A stretch of DNA of 64,000 nucleotides from Candidula unifasciata (lineage: Eukaryota; Mollusca; Gastropoda; Stylommatophora; Geomitridae). This document shows positions 10,395-23,649 of the stretch, piece by piece. Within the stretch, counting starts at the first letter, position 1, and every line of letters starts with the position of its first letter. Made by a program: the position numbers and the translations under genes. The notes beneath the pieces are model-generated. The model saw nothing but the letters and a program-made list of their open reading frames with translations, made no database searches and was not told the DNA's origin. The DNA lies in NCBI GenBank assembly GCA_905116865.2, contig CAJHNH020001151.1, forward strand, positions 74,501 to 138,500, given 5' to 3'.

Positions 10395-10680
10395 TACAGT
10401 TCGTTTTAACTTTCTTCTGCGTTTTGACTTCTCGCTCTTTCTTCTTTTCCTCCTCCCCAGTCATCTTATTTTCCTCTTTCCCAGTAATCATTTTCGTCCT
10501 CCTCCTTCCTCCATCCTTCTTCTTTGTCCTCCTCCTCCTGCTTGTTTTCTCGCGCCTCATGTTATTCCAATTCCTCTTGTGCATATCTTCGTCCTCTTCC
10601 TCCTCCTCCTTGTTTTCTCGCGCCTCATCTTATTTCTTTTCCTTTTTTGCGTATTCTTCTTTCCATCCTTTCATTTTGAG
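10395..10680. repeat. Pyrimidine-rich low-complexity tract
   Basis: This C/T-rich tract contains two near copies of CTTGTTTTCTCGCGCCTCAT about 65 bp apart. The open frames on both strands have highly biased composition (poly-Leu/Phe/Ser or Arg/Lys/Glu). I see no domain, so I do not call a gene. Confidence 0.6.
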
Positions 10681-10844
10681 TTAGGCTATAAGCTTTTTGT
10701 GTGGCCTTTCAACAGTGATGGTTGCCTGCTGTGGATCTCCCATATTCTTTCGCTCACCCTCGTTGTAGGCTTTCAGGCTGCTGTTTATCAATTTCTTGAC
10801 GATGCCCTCCTAGTTATAGGTTTTTAAAAGGAGTAGAAAATTAT

Positions 10845-11145
10845 AGGGAAGAGAAAAAGTTGGTAAGAAACAACAAATAATTTATGTTAGCTTTACAAAA
10901 TCGATCACAATAAACAAAGGACGTTGCGGCGATTAGCCTTCATCAGCACATAAAGGACAACACAGTACACATACACACAAATATGCTCTAACTATAAAGT
11001 GACTACATGGGGCTCTAAAGTATAAAATAAATGACACTCATCTGTGTCCCTGGCGAAAAAACTTCGTGCAATAAAATGACGGTCAGCCTATATATCTCCA
11101 ACGCGCCGGTGAGGGCGAAAAAAGGGGCGGATTAGACGCCAATCG
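10845..11145 (-). mobile_element. Penelope-like terminal segment (tentative), copy 1
   Basis: It is homologous over about 300 bp to 39520-39990. On the minus strand it has a TATA-like ATATATAGG (near 11090), then CTGATGA-AGGC-TAATC-GCC-GCAACG (about 10922-10946). That order, CUGAUGA, a short GGC/GCC stem, then a GAAA-like core, resembles the hammerhead ribozymes known from Penelope-like retroelement terminal repeats. Here the core is GCAA, so cleavage activity is unlikely. No GIY-YIG or RT domain is present. Confidence 0.4.
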
Positions 11146-11282
11146 CGATCTACCACTTGGTTACTTTAAACATTTCTCCCCAGCATGGTTTTATATGCAT
11201 TGTGTCTTTTAATGTAAATTTCTCTCTATAAACATTTACTTTAAAAGCTGTCTTTTCCTACCCAGTTTCTCCTAAACATCTG

Positions 11283-11370
11283 CATATGGTTGAGGAGCCG
11301 CCGTGGGCTAGACGCTTGCCTGCGGATCAGAAAGTCGTGTATTCGGTTCATAACAAGGGCCGGAAATTTG
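11283..11370 (+). mobile_element. SINE-2 5' fragment
   Basis: GAGCCGCCGTGGGCTAGACG-CTTGCCTGCGGATCAGAAAG-TCGTG matches the tRNA-like head of SINE-2. It ends where a minus-strand SINE-1 begins. Confidence 0.65.
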
Positions 11371-11510
11371 GGCTTTTGTGGTTTGCCATTGCTTTCTAAA
11401 CGGTCAGCTTCTCGAAACCAACTCAAAGCACAGGGCCTTTAGCTGGGATCGAACTCGGCATTACGAGGCGCGTTCGCAAAACTTGAGCCGCAGACACAAA
11501 GTGAGTAGAG
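11370..11510 (-). mobile_element. SINE-1 fragment
   Basis: The reverse complement contains GCGAACGCGCCTCGTAATGC, GAGTTCGATCCCAGCTAAAG and CAAAGTTTGCCATTGC-type blocks (plus strand: TTTGCCATTGCTTTCTAAAC). The 3' tail is missing. Confidence 0.75.
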
Positions 11511-11524
11511 TTAAAACAATGTCA

Positions 11525-11720
11525 GCATGTGCGGCTTAGGCAGTGCGAACATGCTTCGTAATGCCAAGTTTCGATGCCAGCTGCGAGCGATTGGCAACAG
11601 CCCGCCTTGCGTTAGTGTCAATGGTTGTGTCGAGAGCCGACCGTTTAGTAAGCAATGGCAAACCACTGTATGTAAAATGGCCTAGTGAAATCACAAACAA
11701 CAGCAAAGAACGTAGCGTAC
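11525..11720 (+). mobile_element. SINE-1 copy
   Basis: Head GTGCGGCTTAGGCAGTGCGA, decayed B box (AGTTTCGATGCCAGCTGCGA), then GAGCCGACCGTTTAGTAAGC and AATGGCAAACCACTGTATGT. It lies in inverted orientation to the fragment just upstream. Confidence 0.75.
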
Positions 11721-11876
11721 AGAATTTAGAGAGCGGTGATAAAAATTATAAACATACATGTAATCTCACACCAGGTATTGTATCCTGTTTAAAAAAAAAA
11801 AGGAAACGCATAGTTACTGAAAAGAACCAACATACTCATAGTTTTGACATTCTGCATCTTTGTAAGGCAGTAATTA

Positions 11877-11945
11877 GCAGTAGTAGTAGTAGTAGTAGTA
11901 GCAGCAGCAGCAGCAGCTGCAGCAGCAGCAGCTGCAGCAGCAGCT

Positions 11946-11979
<34 letters not shown>

Positions 11980-12028
11980 TAGTAATAGTAGTAGTAGTAG
12001 TAGTAGTAGTAGTAATAGTAGTAGCAGC
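11877..12028. repeat. AGT/AGC trinucleotide microsatellite
   Basis: About 150 bp alternates TAG/AGT runs with CAG/AGC runs. Apparent poly-Ser and poly-Leu/Tyr frames are artefacts of the triplet repeat. Confidence 0.95.
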
Positions 12029-12041
12029 ACATTTTATCCCA

Positions 12042-12215
12042 CCAGGACATCACACAAGCGATAAACACCCGATGACACAAAGTGCTACCTTCTGGATGAG
12101 AGTAACCCATGGAGAGTTTCCGGAAACAGCGTTCAGCCGTTATACCATACTTATGGCCGGACTGTATCGCGGCCCCTGGCAAGTGCCAGAGTGAGACTTT
12201 AAAAAAAAAAAATTA
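12042..12215 (-). mobile_element. H-SINE copy, partial
   Basis: On the minus strand it starts near a GTAATTTTTTTTTTT run, then CACTCTGGCACTTGCCAGGG-GCCGCGATACAG, and ends with TGTCATCGGGTGTTTATCGC-TTGTGTGATGTCCTGGTGGG. These are the same blocks in the same order as at 61093-61322. The GTCA tail is missing. Confidence 0.85.
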
Positions 12216-12447
12216 CATCGCACAAAGGGGATGACTGAGAATTATGCAGAAAGTGAAATTTCACACAAGAATACCTTAGCTTTCCACCAATTAATTGACA
12301 CCTTTTTTTGCATATGGGTCACGATAGTTTATAAGCGTAGGCCTTTTCCGTTAGTTTGGTCTCCTCTTGCGTGGATCAGTGACTGGCGTCACCTGGGCAT
12401 GGATGCGATCTGATGTGGGCCTGTGGGATGGCTGCCCACTCTTTCTA

Positions 12448-16120
<3,673 letters not shown>

Positions 16121-16129
16121 GTTGGAACA

Positions 16130-16270
16130 GGAGAGGAGAAAGGTGGGGTGACCCGTTAGCGATGAAGCTGAAACTAAGACTACCAGACTCTCTCGTGGGA
16201 CGTGGGGGGGGGGGGGGTGTTGAGTTAGGGCCAGTTAAGATGTTTTGGGGTTGTTGATAGCATCAGAAAG
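16130..16270. mobile_element. Fragment related to the hAT-like element at 25312
   Basis: CTCTCGTGGGACGTGG, a G-run, GAGTTAGGGCCAGTTAAGAT and TTTTGGGGTTGTT parallel 25455-25515 (CTCTCATGGGACCAAGG, GGGTTAGGGCCAACTATAGA, TCTGGGGTCGTT). The ends are not identified. Confidence 0.35.
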
Positions 16271-16709
16271 CAGGGAAACCCAGTCTTAGCAAACTCTAAA
16301 ATGTTGGACTGTCATGTGACGTCATCTGGGGTAGGATATTACGAAAGAACAAAAAAAAAAAATATAGCCTTTGAGAGAATTATATAGTATAATTTCTGTG
16401 ATTCTGCCGACGCAGTCTGTATTTTTCTTTTACTAAAAATTACACGACAGTATACTTCTATCATCAGTATATTTAAAAGGTGTTTATATTACAGTTTTCT
16501 GAGGTTAGGTGGCGTAATTTAAAACTTTAAGGGCCTCCGTGATGTATGTAGCTTAGGGTATTGTCGAATCTAAACCCTGTTTTCGATGAGATGATGGCAT
16601 TTAGCGTAGACTCGTTTAGATATGATTAAGCTTAAGATGATAGTTTTTGGTAACGCTTAAACATCATTAAAAGTTTATGGTTAAACACCACCAAGGAAAT
16701 CAAAATTAA

Positions 16710-17025
16710 AATTTTGAGAGCATGCATCTTTTTAACAGATCTGAACGTCAAGGAAGATGGGCTAATAATAAACATCATCTGATATCGGAAGCTGAAATAT
16801 TTTGGTCAAATCAAGCGCCATGGCGGATTGGAAAAAATAGTAGCAGAAAGCATGGCACCAGGAAGAATTCGCTACCAACGCGAAGACGGGCACATGATAT
16901 AAGTTACTCCTTGTATATGAAAGTACGTGAGGCCGGTGAGCTGGCGTGAGACCGTGTTTCTTTCTACCAGACGGCCATGAGAGTGACGTTCTGCAAAGGA
17001 TCTGCTACATGATGATGATGATGAA
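16710..17025 (+). mobile_element. LINE-B 3' end fragment
   Basis: It contains TCGGAAGCTGAAATATTTTG-GTCAAATCAAGC, encoding KLKYFGQIK, then a degenerate RGRPTRRW equivalent and the CGTGAGGCCGGTGAGCTGGC block (HEAGELA). It ends GCAAAGGATCTGCTACATGA followed by a GATGAT tail. Better copies are at 37855-38105 and 48190-48570. The protein segment is the C-terminal region after the RT domain. It is frameshifted and 5'-truncated. Confidence 0.75.
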
Positions 17026-17401
17026 TAGGTAGAGCGCTTTCCTGACCATCCATTGGTAAAGAGCTGGAATTTTCACCATAGGGAATATAAACAGTTAATC
17101 CGGGCTTCAAAGTGCACTCAGTCTACAATAGGCACAGGAAATGTCATATGAAGAAAAGGCGGCCGATGTGATCTTAACATTATCATACATCGAGCGAGCT
17201 GTGCTTGATTTATACCACTATAAGGTCAGCAACAAATACCGATTTAATCTGAATGCGTAAAAAGATATTTTTTCTTCAGTGCGAGATATCATCCTTTGAA
17301 CTCCTGATGTGCCGATAACTCTTTTGATTAATTCCGTAACTGTAAGTATGCAGGCTAGTATCATGAAGGATATCAATACCATCGTCGTAGCAGCATTCTT
17401 T

Positions 17402-17685
17402 GGGAGTCGCCATGGTGTAGCATCTAGATGCTCACCTGCGAATCAGAAGATTGTGGGTTCGGAACCTGATAGGGCCGGACTTTTAATTTTCAAAAATGAC
17501 CGTAGCTCCCAGGTCTACCCAGTCTTAAGTGGGTTCCAGGTGCAGTCATGGGAAGTAAAGGCGGCCGGCGAGATACTGACCACATCATCCACCAAGTGCC
17601 GATTGGTCTAAAAAATATAGGTCTAGCCCTATATGCCCACAACGCCTAAAGGCGTCGGAAAGGGGTCGTTTACTTTACTTTTGTA
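17402..17685 (+). mobile_element. SINE-2, full length
   Basis: Head GGGAGTCGCCATGGTGTAGC with CTAGATGCTCACCTGCG and B-box-like TTGTGGGTTCGGAACC. Body TGACCGTAGCTCCCAGGTCT and GGGAAGTAAAGGCGGCCGGC. The 3' end has ATATAGGTCTAGCCCTATAT, ACGCCTAAAGGCGT and GTCGTTTACTTTAC. Confidence 0.88.
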
Positions 17686-17755
17686 GCTTTCTTTAGCCCA
17701 CAATAACGTTTAAAGGTCATATGCGACTCATAGCTGACTTTTCCGTTGTGTTTCA

Positions 17756-17978
17756 CCCTAGGCCAGTGTTTCCCAAACTTTTCTTAGTCGCGGCTCCTTT
17801 TTTTCAATTAAAATTGTTCTGCGGCACTCTAACCTAAGTTGACGTATGACTATTCGTATGTAAGAGATTAAAAAAAAAAAAAACTTATGTATATTTGAAT
17901 ATTTCGCGGCGCGTCTGTGAAGAGGTCGCGGCTCTCAGGGGCGCCGCAGCGCACAGTTTGGGAATCACTGCCCTAGGC
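17756..17978. mobile_element. hAT-type MITE with perfect 8-bp duplication
   Basis: A 207-bp element (17764-17970) has ends CAGTGTTTCCCAAAC and GTTTGGGAATCACTG as imperfect terminal inverted repeats. Sub-terminal GTCGCGGCTCC/GGTCGCGGCTCTC and GCGGCAC/GCGCCGC blocks are also inverted. The 8-bp sequence CCCTAGGC occurs on both sides (17756-17763 and 17971-17978), the size duplicated by hAT transposases. It has no coding capacity. The intact duplication suggests a younger insertion than most in this window. Confidence 0.92.
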
Positions 17979-18003
17979 AATTTATTTCGAGTCCATGTAA
18001 TTT

Positions 18004-18195
18004 ATTGGAGCAGCTAGACCGCCTAGACGCTGGCTTGCGGGCCAAAGGTCGGGGGTTCAGTTTCGCATGAAGTCGGATATCTTTTCTTCAAAAAATTGCC
18101 TTGGTTCCTAGGTCGATCCAGGCTAAAATGGGTACAAGATAAATACTTGGGAAGTAAAGGCAACCGGTGTGAATTTGACTTAACTACCCACATAG
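18004..18195 (+). mobile_element. SINE-2, 3'-truncated
   Basis: It contains CTAGACCGCCTAGACGCTGG, GGTCGGGGGTTCAGTTTCGC, TGCCTTGGTTCCTAGGTCGA and TTGGGAAGTAAAGGCAACCG. It ends at CCACATAGTG and is followed immediately by a SINE-1 head. Confidence 0.8.
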
Positions 18196-18196
18196 T

Positions 18197-18425
18197 GTCG
18201 GCGTCTGTGGCTTAGGCGTTACGAACGCGCTTTGTAATGCCGGGGTGCCGGGTTCGATCCTAGCTGCGGGCCCTGCGTTGGTTTCGACAGCTGTATCGAG
18301 AAGCCGACCGTCCAGGAAGGAATGGCAAACTACTGGAAGTAAACTTGCCTAGGAAAACCACAACAGCTCAAAATGCTGGGGCTAGTTCTGCAACGTCCTG
18401 TAAAGGATACGCAGCTAACTAACCC
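18197..18425 (+). mobile_element. SINE-1, full length
   Basis: Head GGCGTCTGTGGCTTAGGCGT, T-arm GCCGGGTTCGATCCTAGC, then TTGGTTTCGACAGCTGTATC, AGAAGCCGACCGTCCAGGAA, GGCAAACTACTGGAAGTAAA and a complete 3' end (CAACGTCCTGTAAAGGATAC). It is one of the two best-preserved copies. Confidence 0.9.
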
Positions 18426-18702
18426 ACACAGTCCCTACGTGTCTATACATTCTAAATTTAGCTCTACGTGTCCAATTCGCACGAAGGCGAGGAAACGGGT
18501 CCTTTGCTTTACTTTTGCATATATTCCGACACCCCTGGCCTCTCTCATCCTCGTTCATTGTAAGGTTTCTTTTGGAAGTCCCTGCTTCCGTAATTCATTC
18601 CTTTCCCACTTCAATGCATGTTTTATGATTGTCAATTTAGTCTCAGAGTGTCACAAACTTGTCGGTGTAATCTCTCTCTGCCCCCCCCCCTCCCCTTCTC
18701 TC

Positions 18703-18874
18703 TTACTCACTCACTCACTCACTCACTCACTCACTCACTCACTCACTCACTCACTCACTCACTCACTCACTCACTCACTCACTCACTCACTCACTCACTC
18801 ACTCACTCACTCACTCACTCACTCACTCACTCACTCACTCACTCACTCACTCACTCACTCACTCACTCACTCAC
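18703..18874. repeat. ACTC/CTCA tetranucleotide microsatellite
   Basis: About 170 bp of uninterrupted (ACTC)n follows a C-rich leader. The THSL poly-peptide frames are artefacts. Confidence 0.97.
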
Positions 18875-19165
18875 AAATTATTGTTGTCACCAGCGGTTGC
18901 CTAGCATTAATTTGATTTTAATTTCATCCTATTTAGAATCTTCAATTTATTCAGGCATCTGTTTTCGAATGCGTTTAAATTAAGTGTTTCTGAAAAAAAA
19001 AAAAAAAAAAAATCTGTGAAGCATTGTAAATTTTTTCACTCTACGGGTCCCAATCTTACAGTTGCTTTACCATTAGAGTTTTAAAATAAAAATCATTAAA
19101 TTTACAACAGAAAGTAATAAACGTTTCATTGTATTATTTTATAATATTGTCAGTTCAATTTCTGT

Positions 19166-19175
19166 GTGTGTGTGT

Positions 19176-19211
<36 letters not shown>
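19166..19211. repeat. GT then poly-C tract
   Basis: A short (TG)n run is followed by a run of over 30 C residues. Its true length is uncertain in any assembly. Confidence 0.8.
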
Positions 19212-19212
<1 letters not shown>

Positions 19213-19255
19213 CGAATTACAAATGAAAAGCAAAATCTTGAAACTAACCACAATG

Positions 19256-19505
19256 GACTATTTGTTAAAATAATACTTCCTGTCCTTTTTAGGACGAATT
19301 TGTTCGATATTTGAAGCCCAACTCTGGCTCTTTCCAGGGGCCGCGATATAGCCTCGTCATAAATATGGCTTAAATGCTGAACGCGGTTTCTGGGACCTCT
19401 CCATTGTGATCCTCACCCTTGTGGTAGCACTATGTGTCATCGGGTGTTTATCGCTTGTGTAATGTCCTGTTGGGGTGGAAAGTCAGTCAGCCGACTATTT
19501 GTTAA
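19256..19505 (+). mobile_element. H-SINE with 13-bp target duplication
   Basis: The element spans 19269-19492. It has a 5' hairpin CTGTCCTTTTTAGGACGAA, the GAAGCCCAACTCTGGC block, GAACGCGGTTTCTGGGACCT, GTGTCATCGGGTGTTTATCG and a CAGTCAGCC end. GACTATTTGTTAA occurs at both 19256-19268 and 19493-19505, so this is a discrete retrotransposition-like insertion. Confidence 0.9.
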
Positions 19506-19559
19506 TTCGCAATGTTTTGTGGTACCCCAGAATAACTATTAATTGGCTTTACGGTTACT

Positions 19560-19809
19560 GCGGGTTTCCTACCAAAATAGTCGTTCCAATGTAGGACAGT
19601 TATTGGGTTGTTTTGAAGCACCACCCTGGCCTTTTCTTGGGGCCCTAATACAACACAGCCTGTGGGTTGAACCCCTTATTGGAGTTGCTGGAACCCCCTC
19701 CCCGGTGATCTTCATCCGAATGGTGCTACTTTATGTCACCGGGTGTTTATCGCTGAGTGTAATGATCTTGTGGGGTTGAACGTCAGTCATTCAGTCAGCG
19801 GGATTTTCC
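19560..19809 (+). mobile_element. H-SINE, diverged copy
   Basis: GTTTTGAAGCACCACCCTGG, GGGGCCC, GGTGATCTTCATCCGAATGG, GTCACCGGGTGTTTATCGCT and a GTCAGTCATTCAGTCAG tail follow the family order. Possible duplication GCGGGTTTCC (19560-19569) versus GCGGGATTTTCC (19798-19809) is imperfect. The copy is older than its neighbour. Confidence 0.8.
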
Positions 19810-20434
19810 GGAATTTGTACCTCTTTGTATTCTCGTCTTTGAGATGTTAATCCCAAAGACTGCAATCCTGTAGGGTGAAAACTAATACAAAAGCGAGTAT
19901 AGGATGGAAGGTCACAGGAAGAAATTAACGCATATCAGCTAGAATCCTACCTGCAGAATGACTCAACAGGAAAGATGGTAACTGCTGTTATTTTTTTTTT
20001 TTTTTTTTGGGTGTGTGGGTGTTTATACGAGCTGCCGGAGCTTTTACTCGTTGGCAAGGCTGTTCACATCCAGTTCCGTGGCATCCACTCAAGGGGAATA
20101 AACCATTTTGTTGTCCTTGAGGGCAGGTGGTTTCTAACAGATGACGGACTGACAAGGTCTTTCCGTTGCCAGGTATGAGGTTGTGATTATTCAGGTTTTA
20201 GCATTTGCACATTTCGGTGTGTTGACGTTACTGTTGTATTTGTTTCAGTTTCATACATGCGTGCTCAAAATAAGGCGGATACACAAAGATTTTGGGTATT
20301 TGGGACAGGGGCGCTGGAAGCTACTTGAGGCCCCCTTGCCCCCCCCCCCCCCCCGTCCCCAAAAGCCTGTAAAAAGGCGAAGCAGCTCAATTTAACCATG
20401 CATATAAATTCTCTTTAACAGTGCTTCATAATTC

Positions 20435-20960
20435 ATTTAATCATCATCGTCATCATCATCATCAGATGCCTTGCCGACTGGCATGGGCGATTATGCCTCT
20501 CCATAATCCACGATCTCCTGCAGCATGTATCAGTTCGTGTGCCCACACACCTTTATGCCATGCAACAAGACTGTCAAGGATCTTCTCCCCTTGTCTTCCT
20601 CTATCCCTCCTTCCACAGATGTTTCAAGTGGTCACAACATGTTCAATTTTTCGTCTTCTCATAACATGGCCGAAACAAATGATGACTGTCTCCTTCTGAT
20701 GTCTGTAATAAAATATTTTTATGCTCCCGCCTCTTTCAAAACCTTTTGGTTGCTCTTTTTGGCTGTCCAATGTATTCTAAGCATTCTTTTGTAAAACCAC
20801 ATCTCTGAGGCCTCAAGAAATTGTTTGGCCTGTCTACTGATTGTCCAGGATGCACAGCCATATGTTAAAACTGGATGTATGTAGCACTTCTAGACCAGCT
20901 ATTAACCAGGATTGAGCGTCTTGTCTGCACCTGACTATTCTTCTTTTTCTGCCTTTCTAA
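20435..20960 (-). mobile_element. LINE-A 3' end copy
   Basis: The minus strand encodes a broken C-terminal segment: FLRPQRCGFTKECLEYIGQP-KRATKR, then RRRQSSF..AMREDEKLNML, DRGRQGEKILDSLVAWHKG and DRGLWRGIIAHASRQGI*. A (GATGAT)n tail follows near 20440-20465. It matches 7115-7900 but lacks the piggyBac-like insert, so it serves as an empty-site control. Stops and frameshifts are present. Confidence 0.8.
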
Positions 20961-20964
20961 ACTT

Positions 20965-21440
20965 CAATGGAGTATAGGCCCTTAACCAGCTCACCAAAAG
21001 TAGTTCTTTCCTTCGCTATCGTATGCAGCTCTCGCATATGCTCTCCATCTGATTAACTTCACTCTGTAACTCCTTTCTCCATGTGTTTTTGTTCTTCCTT
21101 TATTTCTAATATCCTGCTGGTTCCAGTACAAAGACATTCTAGTTATTTTATTGTCAGGTTTTCTCAGCGTGTGTCCTATCCAACGCCAGCGTCTTTTGTT
21201 TACCTCTTGGTCCACTGGAACCTGTTTAGTTCGCTACCAAAGCTTTATATAGGGATTCCATCATAACATTTAATACCATTTAGTTCCCTCTATTTTGCGC
21301 AGGCACCGGTTAATGAATGCTTGTATTTTATTAGTAATTGCTTTTGTTGTTCTACAAGTTTCTGCTCAATACAACAGTACTGATTTGACATTCAAATTAA
21401 AAATGTTCGGTTTAGCATTAGTCTGAATTTTTTTTCACCT
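20965..21440 (-). mobile_element. LINE-C C-terminal coding relic
   Basis: Minus-strand frames give SVLLYGAETWR-TTKAITNKIQAFINRCLRKI then VDQEVNKRRWRWIGHTLRKP-DNKITRMSLYWN. This is the well-known post-RT region of jockey/CR1-like and RTE-like LINE proteins (LLYGxETW ... RRWxWIGHxLRK ... W). The open frame 20991-21215 is only the last part. The element is dead and truncated on both sides. It abuts the 3' portion of LINE-A. Confidence 0.85.
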
Positions 21441-21449
21441 CCACAAATT

Positions 21450-22300
21450 TCCTAACTATGAAAGCTGGCAACTGACTGTAGCTGATTAATTTTTCTTCGG
21501 TTGAATATGAGTTACCCATAATTTTTATTTAACAAATAATTACGTGTGTAAACTTTAAGTGTGTACATAAGTACAGGTTTGCCGGTGTACCTTTGTGTCT
21601 CCTGTCACTAACACCAGTGAATCTCAATGCATTTTGTCTAGTTTTCTTTAAAAAAGAATCACTCTTGGTTTATGATAACACATCGACTTCACTGCACTTG
21701 GAACAAGCTCATAAGTGCTCGGTCTCATCCAGAAAAAGTTGAGGAGGTATGTGGATGCTGGTTCTTATTTTGCTAGTTCTTATTTTTGTTAATTGATTAG
21801 CTTTTTACATTAGTATAGAAGTGTGTGTGTACATGTCTGCAGATGTGAGTGAATACGGTTGTACACGTCCGGGTAGCTAGTGTTTACTACATACCTTTGT
21901 GAGAACTTGTTAGGTTTTCAGCCCCAAACAAACTGTGATTGGCGGTTCATTTATCCTTGTTGACCTCCCATATGCGCTAGTCTATGTTAAAGGGGTGTCA
22001 AGTTGTGTTGTGTTGCGTTCGATGACTATATTGTGCGCCGTGTGAGGGGCGAGGTACATATTGTGCTTTAGTCGCTGTTGTGTGCGGCCGGCGACATTGC
22101 GTATCTTATAGCCGTCTCGGACTTCAAGTACAGCATGAAATTAGTTCAGCTTTCAGCGTTGACGAGCGACAAGGAGAGCAGCAAAACGGATAATTTAGGG
22201 CGTATCTGAAAATGCTAGCAATTCTGAATCGACGGGACGTAGGCTGTACTCTTTCATGGAAAGTAGGCTGAGGCTGTGGGTGAAAGCACCGAAGACGACT
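21450..22300. other. No gene recognised
   Basis: A/T-rich sequence with GTGT-rich patches lies near 21820 and 22000. The 22310-22375 stretch (ACACCCCTGC...GAGAAAGGT...AAGCATGAATGAAAGATCAC) resembles 25575-25625 inside the hAT-like element, so this may be the margin of another DNA transposon. Confidence 0.4.
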
Positions 22301-22424
22301 ATACGTGACACCCCTGCAACATAGACCGCGAGAAAGGTTTAAAAAAAGCATGAATGAAAGATCACTCAGCGTTTGTTTGGGGCGGAAAACGTCATAAGAA
22401 CCCCTTTGTGTTCATTTTTTTGTT

Positions 22425-22690
22425 GTTGTCTTCTCCGCAAGTCCTTCCCAAACGGGGTATAGGTCTTCAACCAACTCGCTCCAGTTCATCTCATCTCTTT
22501 TTGTGGCATGCAGCCTATTGTAGATTCTACGTCTTCTTATTCATGTGTGTCGTTAATTCTCTTCTTCACTTCGGCGGCTTTATAGATTCCAGTGCGAGAA
22601 CATTCTAGTTGTATTATTTTCAGATACTCTCATTATGTGCTGTACCCAGAGCCAGCGTATTTTTTCACCTTATCATTCGCCGAATAAATG
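22425..22690 (-). mobile_element. LINE-C fragment, diverged
   Basis: The plus-strand listing (GGTCTTCAACCAACTCGCTC, GCATGCAGCC, CTTTATAGATTCCAGTGCGA-GAACATTCTAGTTGTATTAT) runs parallel to 20980-21160 of LINE-C (CTTAACCAGCTCACC, GTATGCAGCTC, ATCCTGCTGGTTCCAGTAC-AAAGACATTCTAGTTATTTTAT). The peptide is too broken to read. Confidence 0.65.
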
Positions 22691-22714
22691 TCAGTTTTAT
22701 GCTTATGTAAAAAA

Positions 22715-23128
22715 TATTTACAAAATATAGTAGGTTCCAGAAGTCCTGGAGAGAAATTTAAAAATCTGTAACTCAGTAACCGTTCGGTGTAAGTTGTTGA
22801 AATTTGACATACAGTTTGTTAATATTAATGTTATTGTAAGCATTTTTTTTTTTTTAAATGTAAACAAACATTTAGTTTTCATGTTGGCCTTTTTGCGGTA
22901 TATATTGAGTGAGGGAAACGTTTCAAATTGTACTCGTATCATAGGCGATTCACTTTCAGTTGGTCATCTCAGCATGACTCCCATGAGTTGCGGATTTTTC
23001 ATTGAGTTGGGAATAGACTATCAAAATAATCACTACGCATCGCTGCACATGGGATGGGCGTGGGGGTCTTGTCGTATATTCAGTGGGGCGCCACCTGAAA
23101 AGGTTGAAAACCACTGGCCAAGCCACAG
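22715..23128 (+). mobile_element. Non-autonomous hAT-like element, right end clear
   Basis: The right end GCGCCACCTGAAAAGGTTGAA-AACCACTGG is typical of hAT termini, whose reverse complement begins CAGTGGTTTTCAACC. Related copies lie at 44545-44915 and 54745-54862. Shared blocks are AGTAACCGTTCGGTGT..G.TGTTGAAATT, ATCGCTGCA.ATG and GTCTTG.CGTATATTCA. The left end is not defined and no transposase is visible. Confidence 0.65.
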
Positions 23129-23399
23129 TGCCTGCACGATATGCCTCGTGTCTATGTGCGCGCGTTGTATTATATGTATGCATAAAGTTGTGCTATCATA
23201 CCCTTGTCCTGGTTATCACTTCGTATATGTTATAGCGCTTGATTGTACATTTATGTGCATGCCTCATTAAGTATTTGTGACACGTCTATGCTTGATTTCT
23301 CACCCCCGCAGCCGTAACTATTTCATAACTTATTAACCAGCTATACGGGCATCATAATTGAAGGAATAACAATGTTGAGAGCAACCAAAAGTACAGGGG

Positions 23400-23600
23400 C
23401 TATCACGTTTGCCTGTGGATTTGGTAGCCATATGTTGGAATCACCCTAAGGGGAGGGCGTGCAATTTTGATTTTGGAGGGGGGAGGGAGGGGTTGAGATC
23501 TGAAAATGGACTTGTCGAGGGTTTAAGTTATATAAATGGTAAAATGGCACACAAAAAGTTAGCAAACACTGTCCTAGAGGCAGCTATCTGGCTCATTGTA
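23400..23600. other. Possible hAT-related remnant
   Basis: A G-rich block (GGAGGGGGGAGGGAGGGG) and a terminal-like GCAAACACTGTCC near 23562-23575 recall the hAT-type elements at 17764 and 25312. The opposite end is not seen. Confidence 0.25.
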
Positions 23601-23649
23601 CTTTCCATTTTTGTTTTGTCCACTTTCTGCTTTGTGCCGCTAGACGTAG

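Noticed and set aside
18373..18983. THSL-repeat proteins
   Set aside because: These are ACTC microsatellite translations.
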